Assembly: GCA_002928735.1 (NCBI GenBank)
Contig: PERL01000005.1
Coordinates: 186,001 to 250,000, forward strand
Direction of reading: 5' to 3'
Origin: Hyphomicrobium sp.
GTDB taxonomy: Bacteria; Pseudomonadota; Alphaproteobacteria; Rhizobiales; Hyphomicrobiaceae
DNA: 64,000 bases
Position 1 is the first letter of the stretch; each line of letters opens with the position of its first letter. Under the pieces are notes generated by a model. That model had not been told where the DNA came from, made no database searches, and saw only the letters and a program-made list of their open reading frames with translations. The position numbers and the translations under genes are program-made. Shown piece after piece: positions 36,373 to 45,286 of the stretch.

Positions 36373-38837
36373 CAGGCGGATGCTCCCGCGAGACTGCGTT
36401 GGCGGTGGGCGAGGTAGCCGAGCAGCGTCATGGCGAGAATGATCAGCGCCCACTCGTGTGGTTCGGGAACAGTGGGGACGGTGCCTTTTGCGACAGGGTT
36501 AAGGTTGGCGGCTTGATATTGCGCGGCGGTTTCGAGGACGACGGCGCCGCTGAGGGGCGTGACGAGGCGCAAATCGGCAGCGAGGCGGGTGGCTTCAGTG
36601 CGGTTGTTTTCGGGGTCTTTCGTCATCAATGCGAGGATTTCGTCGTGGGCCCAGAGGCGGACGATGTGATTGGAGCCGCGCGGGGCCGTGGTGCTCGCCT
36701 CAGTGGAGGCAGGGCGGCGGATTGTGGCGCGTGCGGGTGATGTGAGAATGCGGGCGAGGTCGGTTGCGACGTCGCCATGAGATGGCAGAAGGCGGGCGCG
36801 CCACGCCCAAGGCGCGTCGGGCCAGAGTTCGTTAGGGCCGGGTTCGACGGCGTAGTGATCGATGGCGGGCATCGTGCCGATGCGAGCGGCAGACTGCTCG
36901 AGACGTGATGCCGTTGCTTCGAAGCGGAGCGGTTGCGGGCCGTGGATCCAGAGGAGGCGAGCGTTAGATTCCGTGGATGCGGCCTTCAGGGCCTCGTTTA
37001 GGGCGGGCGTGTTGTCCTGGCCGCCGGTGAAGGTGTGCGCGGCAAGCGCCGTGCTGATACGGGCGGCGTGGGCTTCGCTCCAGGGTGCGGGGTCAATGCT
37101 GACGGACGGTTCGGCGGCGATGTGGAGCCCGACTCGGCGGCCCGGGGCGATTTTGGCAAGTGCCGTGTTGATGGCGCTGGCGTGCGGGCGCATGCGCAAC
37201 GAGCCGTCGACAACGAGGATCAGCGGATTGGTGGGCGGCGTTGAGGACGGCGGCGCTATGCGCTGTTCGATTTCGGGTGCGCCGTTGATGTGAGCGACGC
37301 CAAGCGGGCGTAATGCCTTCTGTTCGATGATCACTTCGGGGCGCAGACGCGCGAGACCGGATTCAGTGAGGGTGCCTTCTAGGCGATGATTGCCGTTGGC
37401 GAGCGGTGCGGACTTGAAGGCGGGGAATGAGGATGTGAGCGGGGTTTTGCTTTCGATCCAGATGGCGTGGGAGGTCTCGCTGCCAATTGTAAAGTTGCGG
37501 TCGGCAATGGCGGGGAGGGCAAATGAAAGGCGGCCATCATCGTTGGCGTACAGGGGGATCGTCATGCCGATTTTCATTTTGAGTGTGCCGTCGCGGGGGA
37601 CGGGGAAGGCTTGCGCGAGGACGCGGCCGGCGCCTTTGGTCGTGACGAGGAGCGGATCGCGGCGCTGCTGGACGGCGACCTGGTCGTAAGCTTTGCGGGC
37701 CTCGGCCCGGCTGGCGTAAGCGGCTTCGCGTTCTTCGCCGTTGACCCAGAGCGTGGCGCGGGAGACGACGGCGTCTTGCGGCAGCATCAGCGAGAGGCGG
37801 GCTTCTCGGTCGAGTGCGGAGACGTTGCGGAATTCGAAGATCCATTCGAGGTAGCCCGCGGCATCGGCGGCAGCGATGGAGCCATCCATGCGCGAGGAGA
37901 TCAATGAGAGGCCTTTGATGCGGCCACCGGTTTGGGCTGCGCCGTGGTCGGCGTCGAAGGCAAAATCATCGAAGCGGGCCCATTTGCGGCCGGTCTCCGG
38001 CGGGGGGAAGGCGTTGAAGGGGACGCCATAGGTTCGATAGAAAATTTCGCGAACCTTGTCGGGGTAAGGCATAGGATCGGCATTGCCGCGGTCGAAGATC
38101 AGCGGGGTGGTGAGGCCGAAGACGAGGCTTAGGGGGCCGCCGGACTTGCGCCCGGTGTCGTAGGTGAAGCGCAACAGGTCCTGCTGGCTGCCGAACGTGC
38201 GCAGCGTCGAGAGGCCGCGTTCGCGGGTGGCGGTGTCGTCACTGGCGGCCCAGATGAGGCCGAGACGTGTTGCGACGCCGGGGATGTCGAGCGCGATGAG
38301 CGCGGCTGTACCGGCGAGCGCGCCGATGAGGATGGGGCGGCGCAACGAGGCCTGCGGGGTTAGGGCTTTCATTCGGCGCAGAAGGGCCCAAGCCGAGAGG
38401 CAGCTTGTGGCCGGCCCGAACGGCAAGAGACCCAGACCGAAGTAGAGGATCGCGACGACGGCGATTGGGGCCAAAGGCAGGAAGAGCAGCGCGTAAAACG
38501 CGGAGACTGCGATCGACGAGGCGAGGAAGCCGGCAAGCCATGGCGACGGGGAGGTATTGCGCTGGCGGGTGCGGGCGAGAGCGATGGCGTTGGTGGCCGG
38601 GGCAGAAGAGATAAGGAGGGTATGGGCCCAAGTCGGCATGGGGTCGAAGAAAGCCTCGGCGCAGAGGCGGAAGGCGGCTTCGAGAATGATGACGGCGGTT
38701 GGGAGTGCAACGCCGAAGAGGGCGATGAGGATGTCGCCGGACCGGCTTTCTGGCGGGGGTGCGGGGAGGGACGGTGCGAGGGGAGTCCATTCGATAATGG
38801 GTGTCGGCGGGGGCAAATGGGCTTTGCGATTGCTCAT
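36372..38837 (-). CDS. Polytopic VIT/VWA-like protein with PEP-CTERM signal
   Basis: An 821-aa protein, probably the single substrate of the exosortase next door. N-terminal hydrophobic helices lie near residues 35-55, 71-87, 103-122, 124-145 and 168-187. A VIT-like domain (about 315-430) has WVNGEEREAAYASRAEARKA followed by YDQVAVQQRRDPLLV. A VWA-like region (about 536-660) starts LVVDGSLRM; the metal site is degenerate (DxSxR instead of DxSxS) although GGQDNTPAL is kept. The tail VPEPHEWALIILAMTLLGYL plus HRQR (residues 790-814) is a textbook PEP-CTERM signal. ATG 38837 has AAGGAG about 11 bases upstream. Confidence 0.8.
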   Translation of the reverse strand: MSNRKAHLPPPTPIIEWTPLAPSLPAPPPESRSGDILIALFGVALPTAVIILEAAFRLCAEAFFDPMPTWAHTLLISSAPATNAIALARTRQRNTSPSPWLAGFLASSIAVSAFYALLFLPLAPIAVVAILYFGLGLLPFGPATSCLSAWALLRRMKALTPQASLRRPILIGALAGTAALIALDIPGVATRLGLIWAASDDTATRERGLSTLRTFGSQQDLLRFTYDTGRKSGGPLSLVFGLTTPLIFDRGNADPMPYPDKVREIFYRTYGVPFNAFPPPETGRKWARFDDFAFDADHGAAQTGGRIKGLSLISSRMDGSIAAADAAGYLEWIFEFRNVSALDREARLSLMLPQDAVVSRATLWVNGEEREAAYASRAEARKAYDQVAVQQRRDPLLVTTKGAGRVLAQAFPVPRDGTLKMKIGMTIPLYANDDGRLSFALPAIADRNFTIGSETSHAIWIESKTPLTSSFPAFKSAPLANGNHRLEGTLTESGLARLRPEVIIEQKALRPLGVAHINGAPEIEQRIAPPSSTPPTNPLILVVDGSLRMRPHASAINTALAKIAPGRRVGLHIAAEPSVSIDPAPWSEAHAARISTALAAHTFTGGQDNTPALNEALKAASTESNARLLWIHGPQPLRFEATASRLEQSAARIGTMPAIDHYAVEPGPNELWPDAPWAWRARLLPSHGDVATDLARILTSPARATIRRPASTEASTTAPRGSNHIVRLWAHDEILALMTKDPENNRTEATRLAADLRLVTPLSGAVVLETAAQYQAANLNPVAKGTVPTVPEPHEWALIILAMTLLGYLAHRQRSLAGASA

Positions 38838-39092
38838 GGGGGCGGGGCTCCTTCCACCAGGGTGGCGGGAGCATGCGATGTGCACGGGCGGGTTTGCCGC
38901 TGGATTGTTCCGTCAACTTCAGCCGCAGCCGACCGATTTTGTGCGGTTGTGTGGGCCCCGCGCCGTCATTGTCCGGATTAGATTCGATGAGGTGAAAGAG
39001 ATACACCCATTAAATTCGGCAATGTTGGGCTTGAACTCTTCCCGACGGGCTCCCACGTCGCGAGGTTGTAAGACCTTGTGGGGAGCACAGTC

Positions 39093-40148
39093 GTGGTCGA
39101 ACTTTTCAGTACTTTATTCATGGGGATGCCGATTTGGGTTTGGCTCGCCTTTCTGGCGATCGTCATCACCATCCTGGCCATCGACCTGGGGCTGCTGCAC
39201 GGCGAGGCCCATGAGCCGACCTTGAAGGAAAGCACCATTCTCGCCGGCGCTTGTATGACGCTGGGTGTCGCGTTCTCGGCGGTGGTGTGGTGGCTCTATT
39301 ACAACGGTATTGCGACATCGCTCGATGACGACATCGCGAATGCGGCGAGTGACAGCGCGCGGGCGTGGACGGCGTGGGAACTCTATCTGACTGGGTGGGT
39401 GGTCGAACAGACGCTCGCGTTCGACAACGTCTTCGTCATGGCGATGATTTTTTCGTACTTCGCCATTCCGCGGAAGTATCAGCATCGCGTGCTGTTCTAC
39501 GGCATCCTGGGCGTGATCATCCTGCGCGCGATTATGATCGGGCTAGGCGCGGCGCTGATCCATCAGTTCGAGTGGATCCTGTATATCTTCGCCGCCTTCC
39601 TGGTGTTCACGGGCATCAAGATGTTCATCATGGCGGATCAGGAGCCGGATATCGCTAACAATCCGATCTTGAAATACATGCGCCGCCATATGCGCATCAC
39701 CGAAAAAGTTCATGGTGAGAAATTCTTCGTCCACGAACCCGACCCGAAGACCGGCAAGGTTGTGCGGTGGGCCACACCGCTGTTTGTTGCGCTGGTGCTG
39801 ATCGAGTTCGCGGATCTGATCTTCGCCGTCGACTCGGTGCCGGCGATTTTTGCGATCACGCAGGATCCGTTCATCGTTTACACGTCGAATATCTTCGCGA
39901 TCCTGGGGCTCCGGTCGCTCTACTTCGTGCTGGCGGCGATGGTGCATCGCTTCCACTACCTGAAGTATGCTCTGTCGCTGGTTCTGGTCTATGTGGGCGG
40001 CAAGGTGTTCGTGCAGCAGTTCATCGGCAAGATCGATCCGGCAATCAGCTTGAGCGTTACGATCGCCATTCTGCTTGGTGGCATTCTACTGTCGCTGTGG
40101 AAGACGCGGAACGATCCGCCGGCTGCCAAGACTGCTCTTGCGGAGTAA
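39093..40148 (+). CDS. TerC-family membrane protein
   Basis: A 351-aa integral membrane protein with about nine helices. TerC marks are AIDLGLLHG, WVVEQTLAFDNVFVMAMIFSYF and LIEFADLIFAVDSVPAIFAIT, with the conserved acidic residues thought to bind Mn2+. TerC/Alx proteins export or protect against Mn2+ or support insertion of exported proteins. GTG 39093 (GGGGAG 7 bases upstream) was preferred to GTG 39078. No yybP-ykoY-like leader is evident in the 255-bp spacer before it. A terminator follows. Confidence 0.9.
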   Translation: MVELFSTLFMGMPIWVWLAFLAIVITILAIDLGLLHGEAHEPTLKESTILAGACMTLGVAFSAVVWWLYYNGIATSLDDDIANAASDSARAWTAWELYLTGWVVEQTLAFDNVFVMAMIFSYFAIPRKYQHRVLFYGILGVIILRAIMIGLGAALIHQFEWILYIFAAFLVFTGIKMFIMADQEPDIANNPILKYMRRHMRITEKVHGEKFFVHEPDPKTGKVVRWATPLFVALVLIEFADLIFAVDSVPAIFAITQDPFIVYTSNIFAILGLRSLYFVLAAMVHRFHYLKYALSLVLVYVGGKVFVQQFIGKIDPAISLSVTIAILLGGILLSLWKTRNDPPAAKTALAE

Positions 40149-40169
40149 GGCGGGTGCCATAATACCAAG

Positions 40170-40198
40170 AGGCGCCGGAGCGATCCGGCGCCTTTTTT
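40170..40198 (+). terminator. Rho-independent terminator after terC
   Basis: A perfect 10-bp stem (40170-40179 with 40184-40193), 4-base loop and a T-run. It overlaps the stop codon of the convergent yifB gene. Confidence 0.92.
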
Positions 40199-41723
40199 AT
40201 GCGGCCTGACGATCCCGCAGCGCTTCACCACGGTAGGAGAGCGCTTCGGCGATGTGTAGGCGGCCGACATTGTCGGAGGCGTCGAGGTCGGCCAGCGTAC
40301 GGGCGACGCGGAGCACGCGATGGAAGCCGCGTGCAGAAAGTTTCATGGTCTCGGCGGCTTGGCGCAGAAGCGTGACGCCATCAGAGTCGGGGGCGGCGAT
40401 CTCATCCAGTAATTGTCCAGTGAGTTCAGCGTTGGTGCGCACGCCCTTGACGCCGCGCGCGGCGAGGCGCGCGCGCTGGCGGTCGCGGGCGGCGATGACA
40501 CGGGCGCGGACCTCACGGCTGCCTTCCTGTGACGGCGGCAAGACGAGATCGGCGGCGGTGACGGCCGGAACTTCGATGTGCAGGTCGACGCGATCCATCA
40601 TCGGACCCGACACGCGGGATTGGTATTCAGCGGCGCAGCGCGGGCCTCGACGGCACGACATGCCCGGTCCGCCGCCGCACTTGCAGGGGTTCATGGCGGC
40701 GATGAGCTGGATACGGGCGGGGTAGAGGATGCGGTGGTTGGCGCGGGCGACGATGATTTCGCCGGTCTCAAGCGGCTGGCGGAGCGCGTCGAGCACGTTG
40801 GGTTGATATTCGGGCAGTTCGTCGAGGAAGAGGACGCCCAAATGCGCGAGACTGGCTTCGCCGGGTCTCGGGCGTGTGCCGCCGCCAACGAGGGCGGCCA
40901 TGCTGGCGGAGTGATGCGGTGAGCGGAAGGGCCGGTCGAGACAGAGTTTGCCGCCCATCAATTCGCCGGCGAGAGAATGCACCATCGAGACTTCGAGCAT
41001 CTCTTCCGGGGTCAGAGGCGGGAGGATGGAGGGAAGGCGTGCGGCGAGCATCGATTTGCCGGAACCCGGCGGGCCGACCATGAGCAGGTTATGGCCGCCG
41101 GCCGCTGCGACTTCGAGGGCGCGCTTGGCGCTCTCCTGTCCGCGGACGTCTTTCAGATCGGGGAGCTGGGTTTCGGAGCGCTCCAGGTTGGGCTTCGGAC
41201 GGGCCAGCGTTTGCAGGCCTTTGAAGTGATTGATGAGCGAGAGGAGGTGGGGGGCTGCGATGACGTCGACGTTTTCGCCGGCCCAGGCGGCTTCGGGACC
41301 ACTGCTTTCGGGGCAGATGAGACCCTTGCCGATGGCGTTGGCGCCGATTGCTGCAGGGAGCGCGCCGGGCACCGCGCGGATCGAGCCGTCGAGCGCCAGT
41401 TCGCCGATGGCAGCGAAGTCTTTGACGGCTTCCGGGGATATGACGCCCATCGCGACGAGAAGCCCGAGGACGATGGCAAGGTCGTAGTGGCTGCCTTCCT
41501 TGGGCAGGTCGGCGGGGGCGAGATTGACAGTGAGATGCTTGTAGGGAAGGCCGAGGCCGACGGAATGGAGCGCGTTGCGAACGCGTTCGCGGCTTTCGGC
41601 GACGGCTTTGTCGGCGAGGCCAACGATATGGAAGGCCGGATTTCCCGGCGTGATGCGGACCTGCACCTCCACCGCACGGGCCTCCACGCCCACGAACGCC
41701 AACGTCGCAATCTGGCTGTACAT
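40197..41723 (-). CDS. YifB/ComM-family Mg-chelatase-like AAA+ ATPase
   Basis: A 508-aa cytoplasmic ATPase. The N-terminal domain has VGLADKAVAESRERVRNAL and APADLPKEGSHYDLA; the AAA+ module has Walker A VGPPGSGKS and Walker B LFLDELPEY. A Cys-rich insert NPCKCGGGPGMSC and the C-terminal Mg-chelatase helical region (KLSARGFHRVLRVARTLADLD) complete it. ComM in competent bacteria is a hexameric helicase that extends heteroduplex branches in transformation. ATG 41723 has GGGGAG upstream. gshB lies upstream on the same strand; a pair of hairpin repeats sits between them. Confidence 0.93.
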   Translation of the reverse strand: MYSQIATLAFVGVEARAVEVQVRITPGNPAFHIVGLADKAVAESRERVRNALHSVGLGLPYKHLTVNLAPADLPKEGSHYDLAIVLGLLVAMGVISPEAVKDFAAIGELALDGSIRAVPGALPAAIGANAIGKGLICPESSGPEAAWAGENVDVIAAPHLLSLINHFKGLQTLARPKPNLERSETQLPDLKDVRGQESAKRALEVAAAGGHNLLMVGPPGSGKSMLAARLPSILPPLTPEEMLEVSMVHSLAGELMGGKLCLDRPFRSPHHSASMAALVGGGTRPRPGEASLAHLGVLFLDELPEYQPNVLDALRQPLETGEIIVARANHRILYPARIQLIAAMNPCKCGGGPGMSCRRGPRCAAEYQSRVSGPMMDRVDLHIEVPAVTAADLVLPPSQEGSREVRARVIAARDRQRARLAARGVKGVRTNAELTGQLLDEIAAPDSDGVTLLRQAAETMKLSARGFHRVLRVARTLADLDASDNVGRLHIAEALSYRGEALRDRQAA

Positions 41724-41799
41724 GCCCCACTCCCCACACGGTCGTGCGAGGAGAACGGTCGGGGGCGGCCGATCCGTCGCAGAATTCATTCGGGGGGGC

Positions 41800-41877
41800 G
41801 CTTTTTTGCCCACACTCAGCAGACTGGTGTGGGGCGTTTTTCTACCCACACTCAGCAAGCTGGTGTGGGGCGCTTTT
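41800..41877. repeat. Two tandem hairpin repeats between gshB and yifB
   Basis: Two copies, 36 bp apart, of CCCACAC-N11-GTGTGGG (41809-41833 and 41845-41869). Each is followed by GCG(C) and a run of T on the plus strand, and differs from the other by a few bases. Each copy is a terminator-like hairpin, but the T-runs face away from both flanking genes, which read on the minus strand. The second copy overlaps the last codons of gshB. Confidence 0.85.
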
Positions 41878-42811
41878 TCTCAATTGCGTCCCAGATCATG
41901 GCGGCGATGTCGTTGCCGCCGAAGGCTTTGACTTGGCGGATGCCGGTAGGGGACGTGACGTTGATCTCGGTCAGGAAGTCGCCGATGACGTCGATGCCGG
42001 TGAAGATGAGACCGCGTTGTTTCAGTTCGGGGCCGAGACGGGCGCAGATCTCGTGTTCGCGGGCGGTGAGTTCGGTGCGCTTGGCGGTGCCGCCGACATG
42101 GAGGTTGGAGCGCGTCTCGCCTTCGGAGGGCACGCGGTTGATGGCGCCGGCGACTTCGCCGTCGATGAGGATGATGCGCTTGTCGCCGTTGCGGACTTCG
42201 GGGCGGTACTGCTGCACCATGAACGGTTCGCGGAAGACAGTTTGGAAGAGTTCGACCAGGGAGCCGATGTTGGTGTCATCGGGCTTGATGCGGAAGACGC
42301 TGGCGCCGCCGTTGCCATAGAGCGGCTTGAGGATGATGTCCTTATATTGGTCGCGGAAGGCGTGGACGTCGTCGAGGGAGCGGGTGACGAGGGTCGGCGG
42401 CATCAAGTCAAGGAAGTCGAGGACCCAGATTTTTTCCGGCGCATTGCGGACGTGGGCGGGGTCGTTGACGACGAGCGTTTTGGGGTGGATGCGCTCGAGC
42501 AGATGCGTCGAGGTAATGTAGGCCATGTCGAAGGGTGGATCTTGGCGGAGGAGGACGACATCCTGGGTGGCCAAATCGATGGTGCGGACATCTTCGAGGG
42601 CGTAGTGGTCGCCGATGCGGTCGAACACGTCGAGGGTGGCGCCGCGGGCCATGAGGCGGTTGCCGTGGAGCGATAGGTTCTGCGGCGTGTAGTAAAAAAT
42701 GGCGTGGCCGCGGCGGCGAGCCTCCAGCAGGATCGCGAACGTGGAATCGCCCCGGATGTCGATCCGGTCGATGGGGTCCATTTGACATGCGATCTTCAGC
42801 GTCTTGCCCAC
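41852..42811 (-). CDS. gshB: Glutathione synthase
   Basis: A 319-aa ATP-grasp enzyme that adds glycine to gamma-glutamylcysteine. Segments seen: [22 protein letters not shown] at the start, [27 protein letters not shown] (ATP-binding glycine loop), and the C-terminal [11 protein letters not shown]. The start is GTG 42811 with GGTGAG upstream. It is divergent from pal with 143 bp between the starts. In relatives, gshB and yifB are near rsmI/yraN, as here. Confidence 0.95.
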   Translation of the reverse strand: MGKTLKIACQMDPIDRIDIRGDSTFAILLEARRRGHAIFYYTPQNLSLHGNRLMARGATLDVFDRIGDHYALEDVRTIDLATQDVVLLRQDPPFDMAYITSTHLLERIHPKTLVVNDPAHVRNAPEKIWVLDFLDLMPPTLVTRSLDDVHAFRDQYKDIILKPLYGNGGASVFRIKPDDTNIGSLVELFQTVFREPFMVQQYRPEVRNGDKRIILIDGEVAGAINRVPSEGETRSNLHVGGTAKRTELTAREHEICARLGPELKQRGLIFTGIDVIGDFLTEINVTSPTGIRQVKAFGGNDIAAMIWDAIEKKRPTPAC

Positions 42812-42891
42812 GTCTCACCTACACGCTGCCCCATTTGACTGGCACAGGCATAACGGTGCGGCGGGGAAACGCAACGTGCGCACAGGGTCCG

Positions 42892-42906
42892 TTCACGACT
42901 TGTTAA
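42892..42906 (+). promoter_or_regulatory. CtrA-like half-consensus upstream of pal
   Basis: TTCA-N7-TTAA followed by CC matches the CtrA box TTAA-N7-TTAA with one change in the first half-site. It lies about 50 bp before the pal start. One box with a mismatch occurs often by chance. Confidence 0.25.
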
Positions 42907-42954
42907 CCTCAACGGGCCTTTGTTGCGGTGTCGCGTTTGCGTGGAGTTTGATCG

Positions 42955-43479
42955 ATGAACGTCCGTATTCTGTTGCTGGCCGGTATCGCGGTGATCGCCG
43001 CAGTCTCCGGCGGTTGTGCCAACAAGACGGACGGCGGTGGATCGTCGGCCAGCCTTTTGGGCGGCGACGGTAGCGGCGGGTATGGGCGCGGGCGGGCAAT
43101 GCCCGGCACGCCGGAGGACTTCAAATCCGGCGCGCGCGATATGGTCTATTTTTCCAGCGACAGTTCCGATCTGACACCGGAAGCCGAGCAGACCCTCATG
43201 CAGCAGGCGCGCTGGCTGCAGCAGTATCCGCAACATCAGGTGATGGTCGAAGGCCATGCGGATGAGCGTGGGACGCGGGAATATAACCTCGCGCTTGGCG
43301 CACGGCGCGCGCAGGCCGTGCGCAACTTCCTGTCGCGGCAGGGTGTGCAGCATGCGCGCATGCGCACGATCTCGTACGGCAAGGAACGCCCGGTGGCGGT
43401 TTGCGACGACATTTCGTGCTGGTCGCAGAACCGGCGGGCGCAGACGGTGCTCGGTGGGGCGGCGATCAGCTCGCGCTGA
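42955..43479 (+). CDS. pal: Peptidoglycan-associated lipoprotein Pal
   Basis: A 174-aa outer-membrane lipoprotein. A hydrophobic leader ends at Cys21 in VSGGCANK (the lipobox is imperfect: Ser-Gly-Gly before Cys). A Gly/Ser-rich linker leads to an OmpA-type peptidoglycan-binding domain with VEGHADERGTREYNLALGARRA at about residues 98-119. Pal ties the outer membrane to murein and works with TolB. It is not beside tolQRAB here; whether the tol genes are elsewhere, or this is a second copy, cannot be seen. The gene converges on yraN with 7 bp between stops. Confidence 0.9.
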   Translation: MNVRILLLAGIAVIAAVSGGCANKTDGGGSSASLLGGDGSGGYGRGRAMPGTPEDFKSGARDMVYFSSDSSDLTPEAEQTLMQQARWLQQYPQHQVMVEGHADERGTREYNLALGARRAQAVRNFLSRQGVQHARMRTISYGKERPVAVCDDISCWSQNRRAQTVLGGAAISSR

Positions 43480-43486
43480 GCTCTGA

Positions 43487-43849
43487 CTACAATCCGTTTT
43501 TAATTATCCGCGGCCAGCGCCGCGGGGCGATGAGGACGAGATCGAAGCCGATGTCGTGTGCGCGGTAGGGCTTATGGCGGGCGAGCCAGAGGTCGGCGGC
43601 GCGGCGGACGCGCTGGCGTTGGGCTGGGCCTATGGCGGCGTGTGCTTCTTCGTCTGTGGTGTCGGAACGATGTTTGACTTCGATGAAGGCGAGACGCTTG
43701 CCGCGCACGGCGATGAGGTCGATCTCGCCGGCGGAGGATTGCCAGCGGGTATCGAGGATGCGGTATCCCCGCAGGCGCAGGGCGAGGGCGGCCTTCCACT
43801 CGGAGCGAAGGCCGGTGCGATAGCGCGCCTGGCGTTCGTCCAGCGTCAT
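43487..43849 (-). CDS. YraN/UPF0102 family nuclease-like protein
   Basis: A 120-aa protein of the endonuclease-like UPF0102 fold. The catalytic-type residues appear in LDTRWQSSAGEIDLIAVRGKRLAFIEVKHR: Asp43-like in GEIDLIA, Glu in FIEVK and Lys after it. Relatives are found beside rsmI in most proteobacteria, and so here: it overlaps rsmI by 4 bp. Its physiological role is not settled. Confidence 0.85.
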   Translation of the reverse strand: MTLDERQARYRTGLRSEWKAALALRLRGYRILDTRWQSSAGEIDLIAVRGKRLAFIEVKHRSDTTDEEAHAAIGPAQRQRVRRAADLWLARHKPYRAHDIGFDLVLIAPRRWPRIIKNGL

Positions 43850-44790
43850 CCGGTGCGGCCCGATTTCAGTTTCAATCCGAGATCATAGACGCGGGCCTTG
43901 GGGGCCGATAGGCGTTCGGCGACGGCTTTTGCGGCGTCGCGGAGGCTCATGTGGGCGAGCGCACTTTCGAGGGCGGCGATGATGGCTTCGTCGGTGATCG
44001 CTTCGTTGCCGGGTGGGCCGACGAGAATGACTATTTCGCCTTTGGGCGGGGCGTTTTCGAAGTGCGCGGCGAGTTCGGGAAGCGTCCCGCGGGCGATGTC
44101 TTCATGCAACTTGGTGAGTTCGCGGGCGACGGCAGCGGGGCGGGGACCGAGTGTTGTGGCGAGATCGGTGAGTGTTTCGGCGACGCGGGTGGGGGCTTCG
44201 AAAAAGATCAGCGTGGCGGGGACGGACGCCAGTTCGGCGATGCGGGTTTGGCGGGCACCGGAGCGGGGCGGCAGGAAGCCGGCGAAGAGGAAAGTATCGG
44301 TGGGAAGGCCGGCGACGCAAATGCCGGTCATGACCGCGCTGGCGCCCGGGATGGCGACGACGGTGTGGCTTTCGGCGATGCAGTCGCGGACCAGTTTGTA
44401 TCCGGGATCGGAGACCAGCGGCGTGCCGGCGTCGCTGATGAGTGCGACGCGGGCGCCGCGCGCGAGGTCGGCGAGGATGCGGGGGCGCTGCTCTTCGGCG
44501 TTGTGCTCATGGTAGGGCCGCAGGGTCCGGGTGATGCCGTAGTGGGCGACAAGGGTGCGGCTGTGGCGGGTATCTTCGCAATAAATGACATCGGCGCGGG
44601 CGAGTGTGGTCAGGGCGCGGAGCGTGATGTCGGCGAGATTGCCGATCGGCGTTGCAACAAGGTAGAGGCCGGGGGCGAGCTGTTCGGCGAGGCGGCGGGC
44701 GAGATCGGCTGCGACGCGCTGAGGAACGGCTTCGCTGGCGGGCGAGGCGCCGCCGGTTGCTTCGTCGTCGGTGGCATCGTCTGATTGCAT
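43846..44790 (-). CDS. rsmI: 16S rRNA (cytidine-2'-O)-methyltransferase RsmI
   Basis: A 314-aa SAM-dependent enzyme that methylates the ribose of C1402 in 16S rRNA. LYLVATPIGNLADITLRAL, CEDTRHSRTL, ALISDAGTPLVSDPGYKLV, AIPGASAV and FAGFLPPRSG are canonical. The N-terminus carries about 35 extra residues that are poorly conserved (DDATDDEATGGASPASEA). Overlap of the stop with the yraN start (4 bp) indicates an operon. Confidence 0.94.
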   Translation of the reverse strand: MQSDDATDDEATGGASPASEAVPQRVAADLARRLAEQLAPGLYLVATPIGNLADITLRALTTLARADVIYCEDTRHSRTLVAHYGITRTLRPYHEHNAEEQRPRILADLARGARVALISDAGTPLVSDPGYKLVRDCIAESHTVVAIPGASAVMTGICVAGLPTDTFLFAGFLPPRSGARQTRIAELASVPATLIFFEAPTRVAETLTDLATTLGPRPAAVARELTKLHEDIARGTLPELAAHFENAPPKGEIVILVGPPGNEAITDEAIIAALESALAHMSLRDAAKAVAERLSAPKARVYDLGLKLKSGRTG

Positions 44791-44878
44791 TTTGACCAGC
44801 TTTGGCGTGCGGGCGCGCGAATGGGTGCGCCCGGGTTGTTTCGCCCGGGGCGGTGCGAAGCGCCAGCAAAAAGGGTGA

Positions 44879-45253
44879 TCAGGCCGCGAGGGGTTCGCTG
44901 CGGCGGAACGGTTCGCGGCGCAGCGGGGTGGGCGCGATGGGGGCCGGCCGTGCGACGGTCATCTGGAAGGCGGGCAACATTTCTTCGCGCAATCGCTGCA
45001 GGGCATACGTCGCGGCATCGATCTGGGCGGAGGCGCTGCGGTGGTTCTCGACGGCGCGGCCGGCGGACGATTGGGCTTCAAACAGAATGCCGGCGACGCG
45101 GGACCATTGGTCCGATGCAGGCTTGTGGGCCGGCAACGTGATTGTCTGCGGGGCCGGCTTGCGAGCGGGCGTGCGCACGAAGCGACCGGCACCGCGGCGG
45201 AGCAGGTCCGCAACGGGGGCAAAGATCCGGATATAAGCCGAATGTGCGCGCAT
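44879..45253 (-). CDS. Small hypothetical protein
   Basis: A 124-aa protein, basic, with no signal peptide. The central helical pattern (WSRVAGILFEAQSSAGRAVE, residues 53-72 region, then HRSASAQIDAATYALQRLREEM) looks conserved in shape but has no family I can name. ATG 45253 has AAAGAG just upstream. The longer frame to 45391 would run into a palindrome-rich spacer and is rejected. The gene is isolated between rsmI and a DUF1287 gene on the same strand. Confidence 0.5.
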   Translation of the reverse strand: MRAHSAYIRIFAPVADLLRRGAGRFVRTPARKPAPQTITLPAHKPASDQWSRVAGILFEAQSSAGRAVENHRSASAQIDAATYALQRLREEMLPAFQMTVARPAPIAPTPLRREPFRRSEPLAA

Positions 45254-45286
45254 GATCTCTTTATGGCCGGGCGCAAGAAAACAAAC

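Noticed and set aside
38838-39092. Possible yybP-ykoY (Mn2+) riboswitch before terC
   Set aside because: TerC/Alx genes often have one, but the characteristic conserved core and helix pattern could not be found in the 255-bp spacer.
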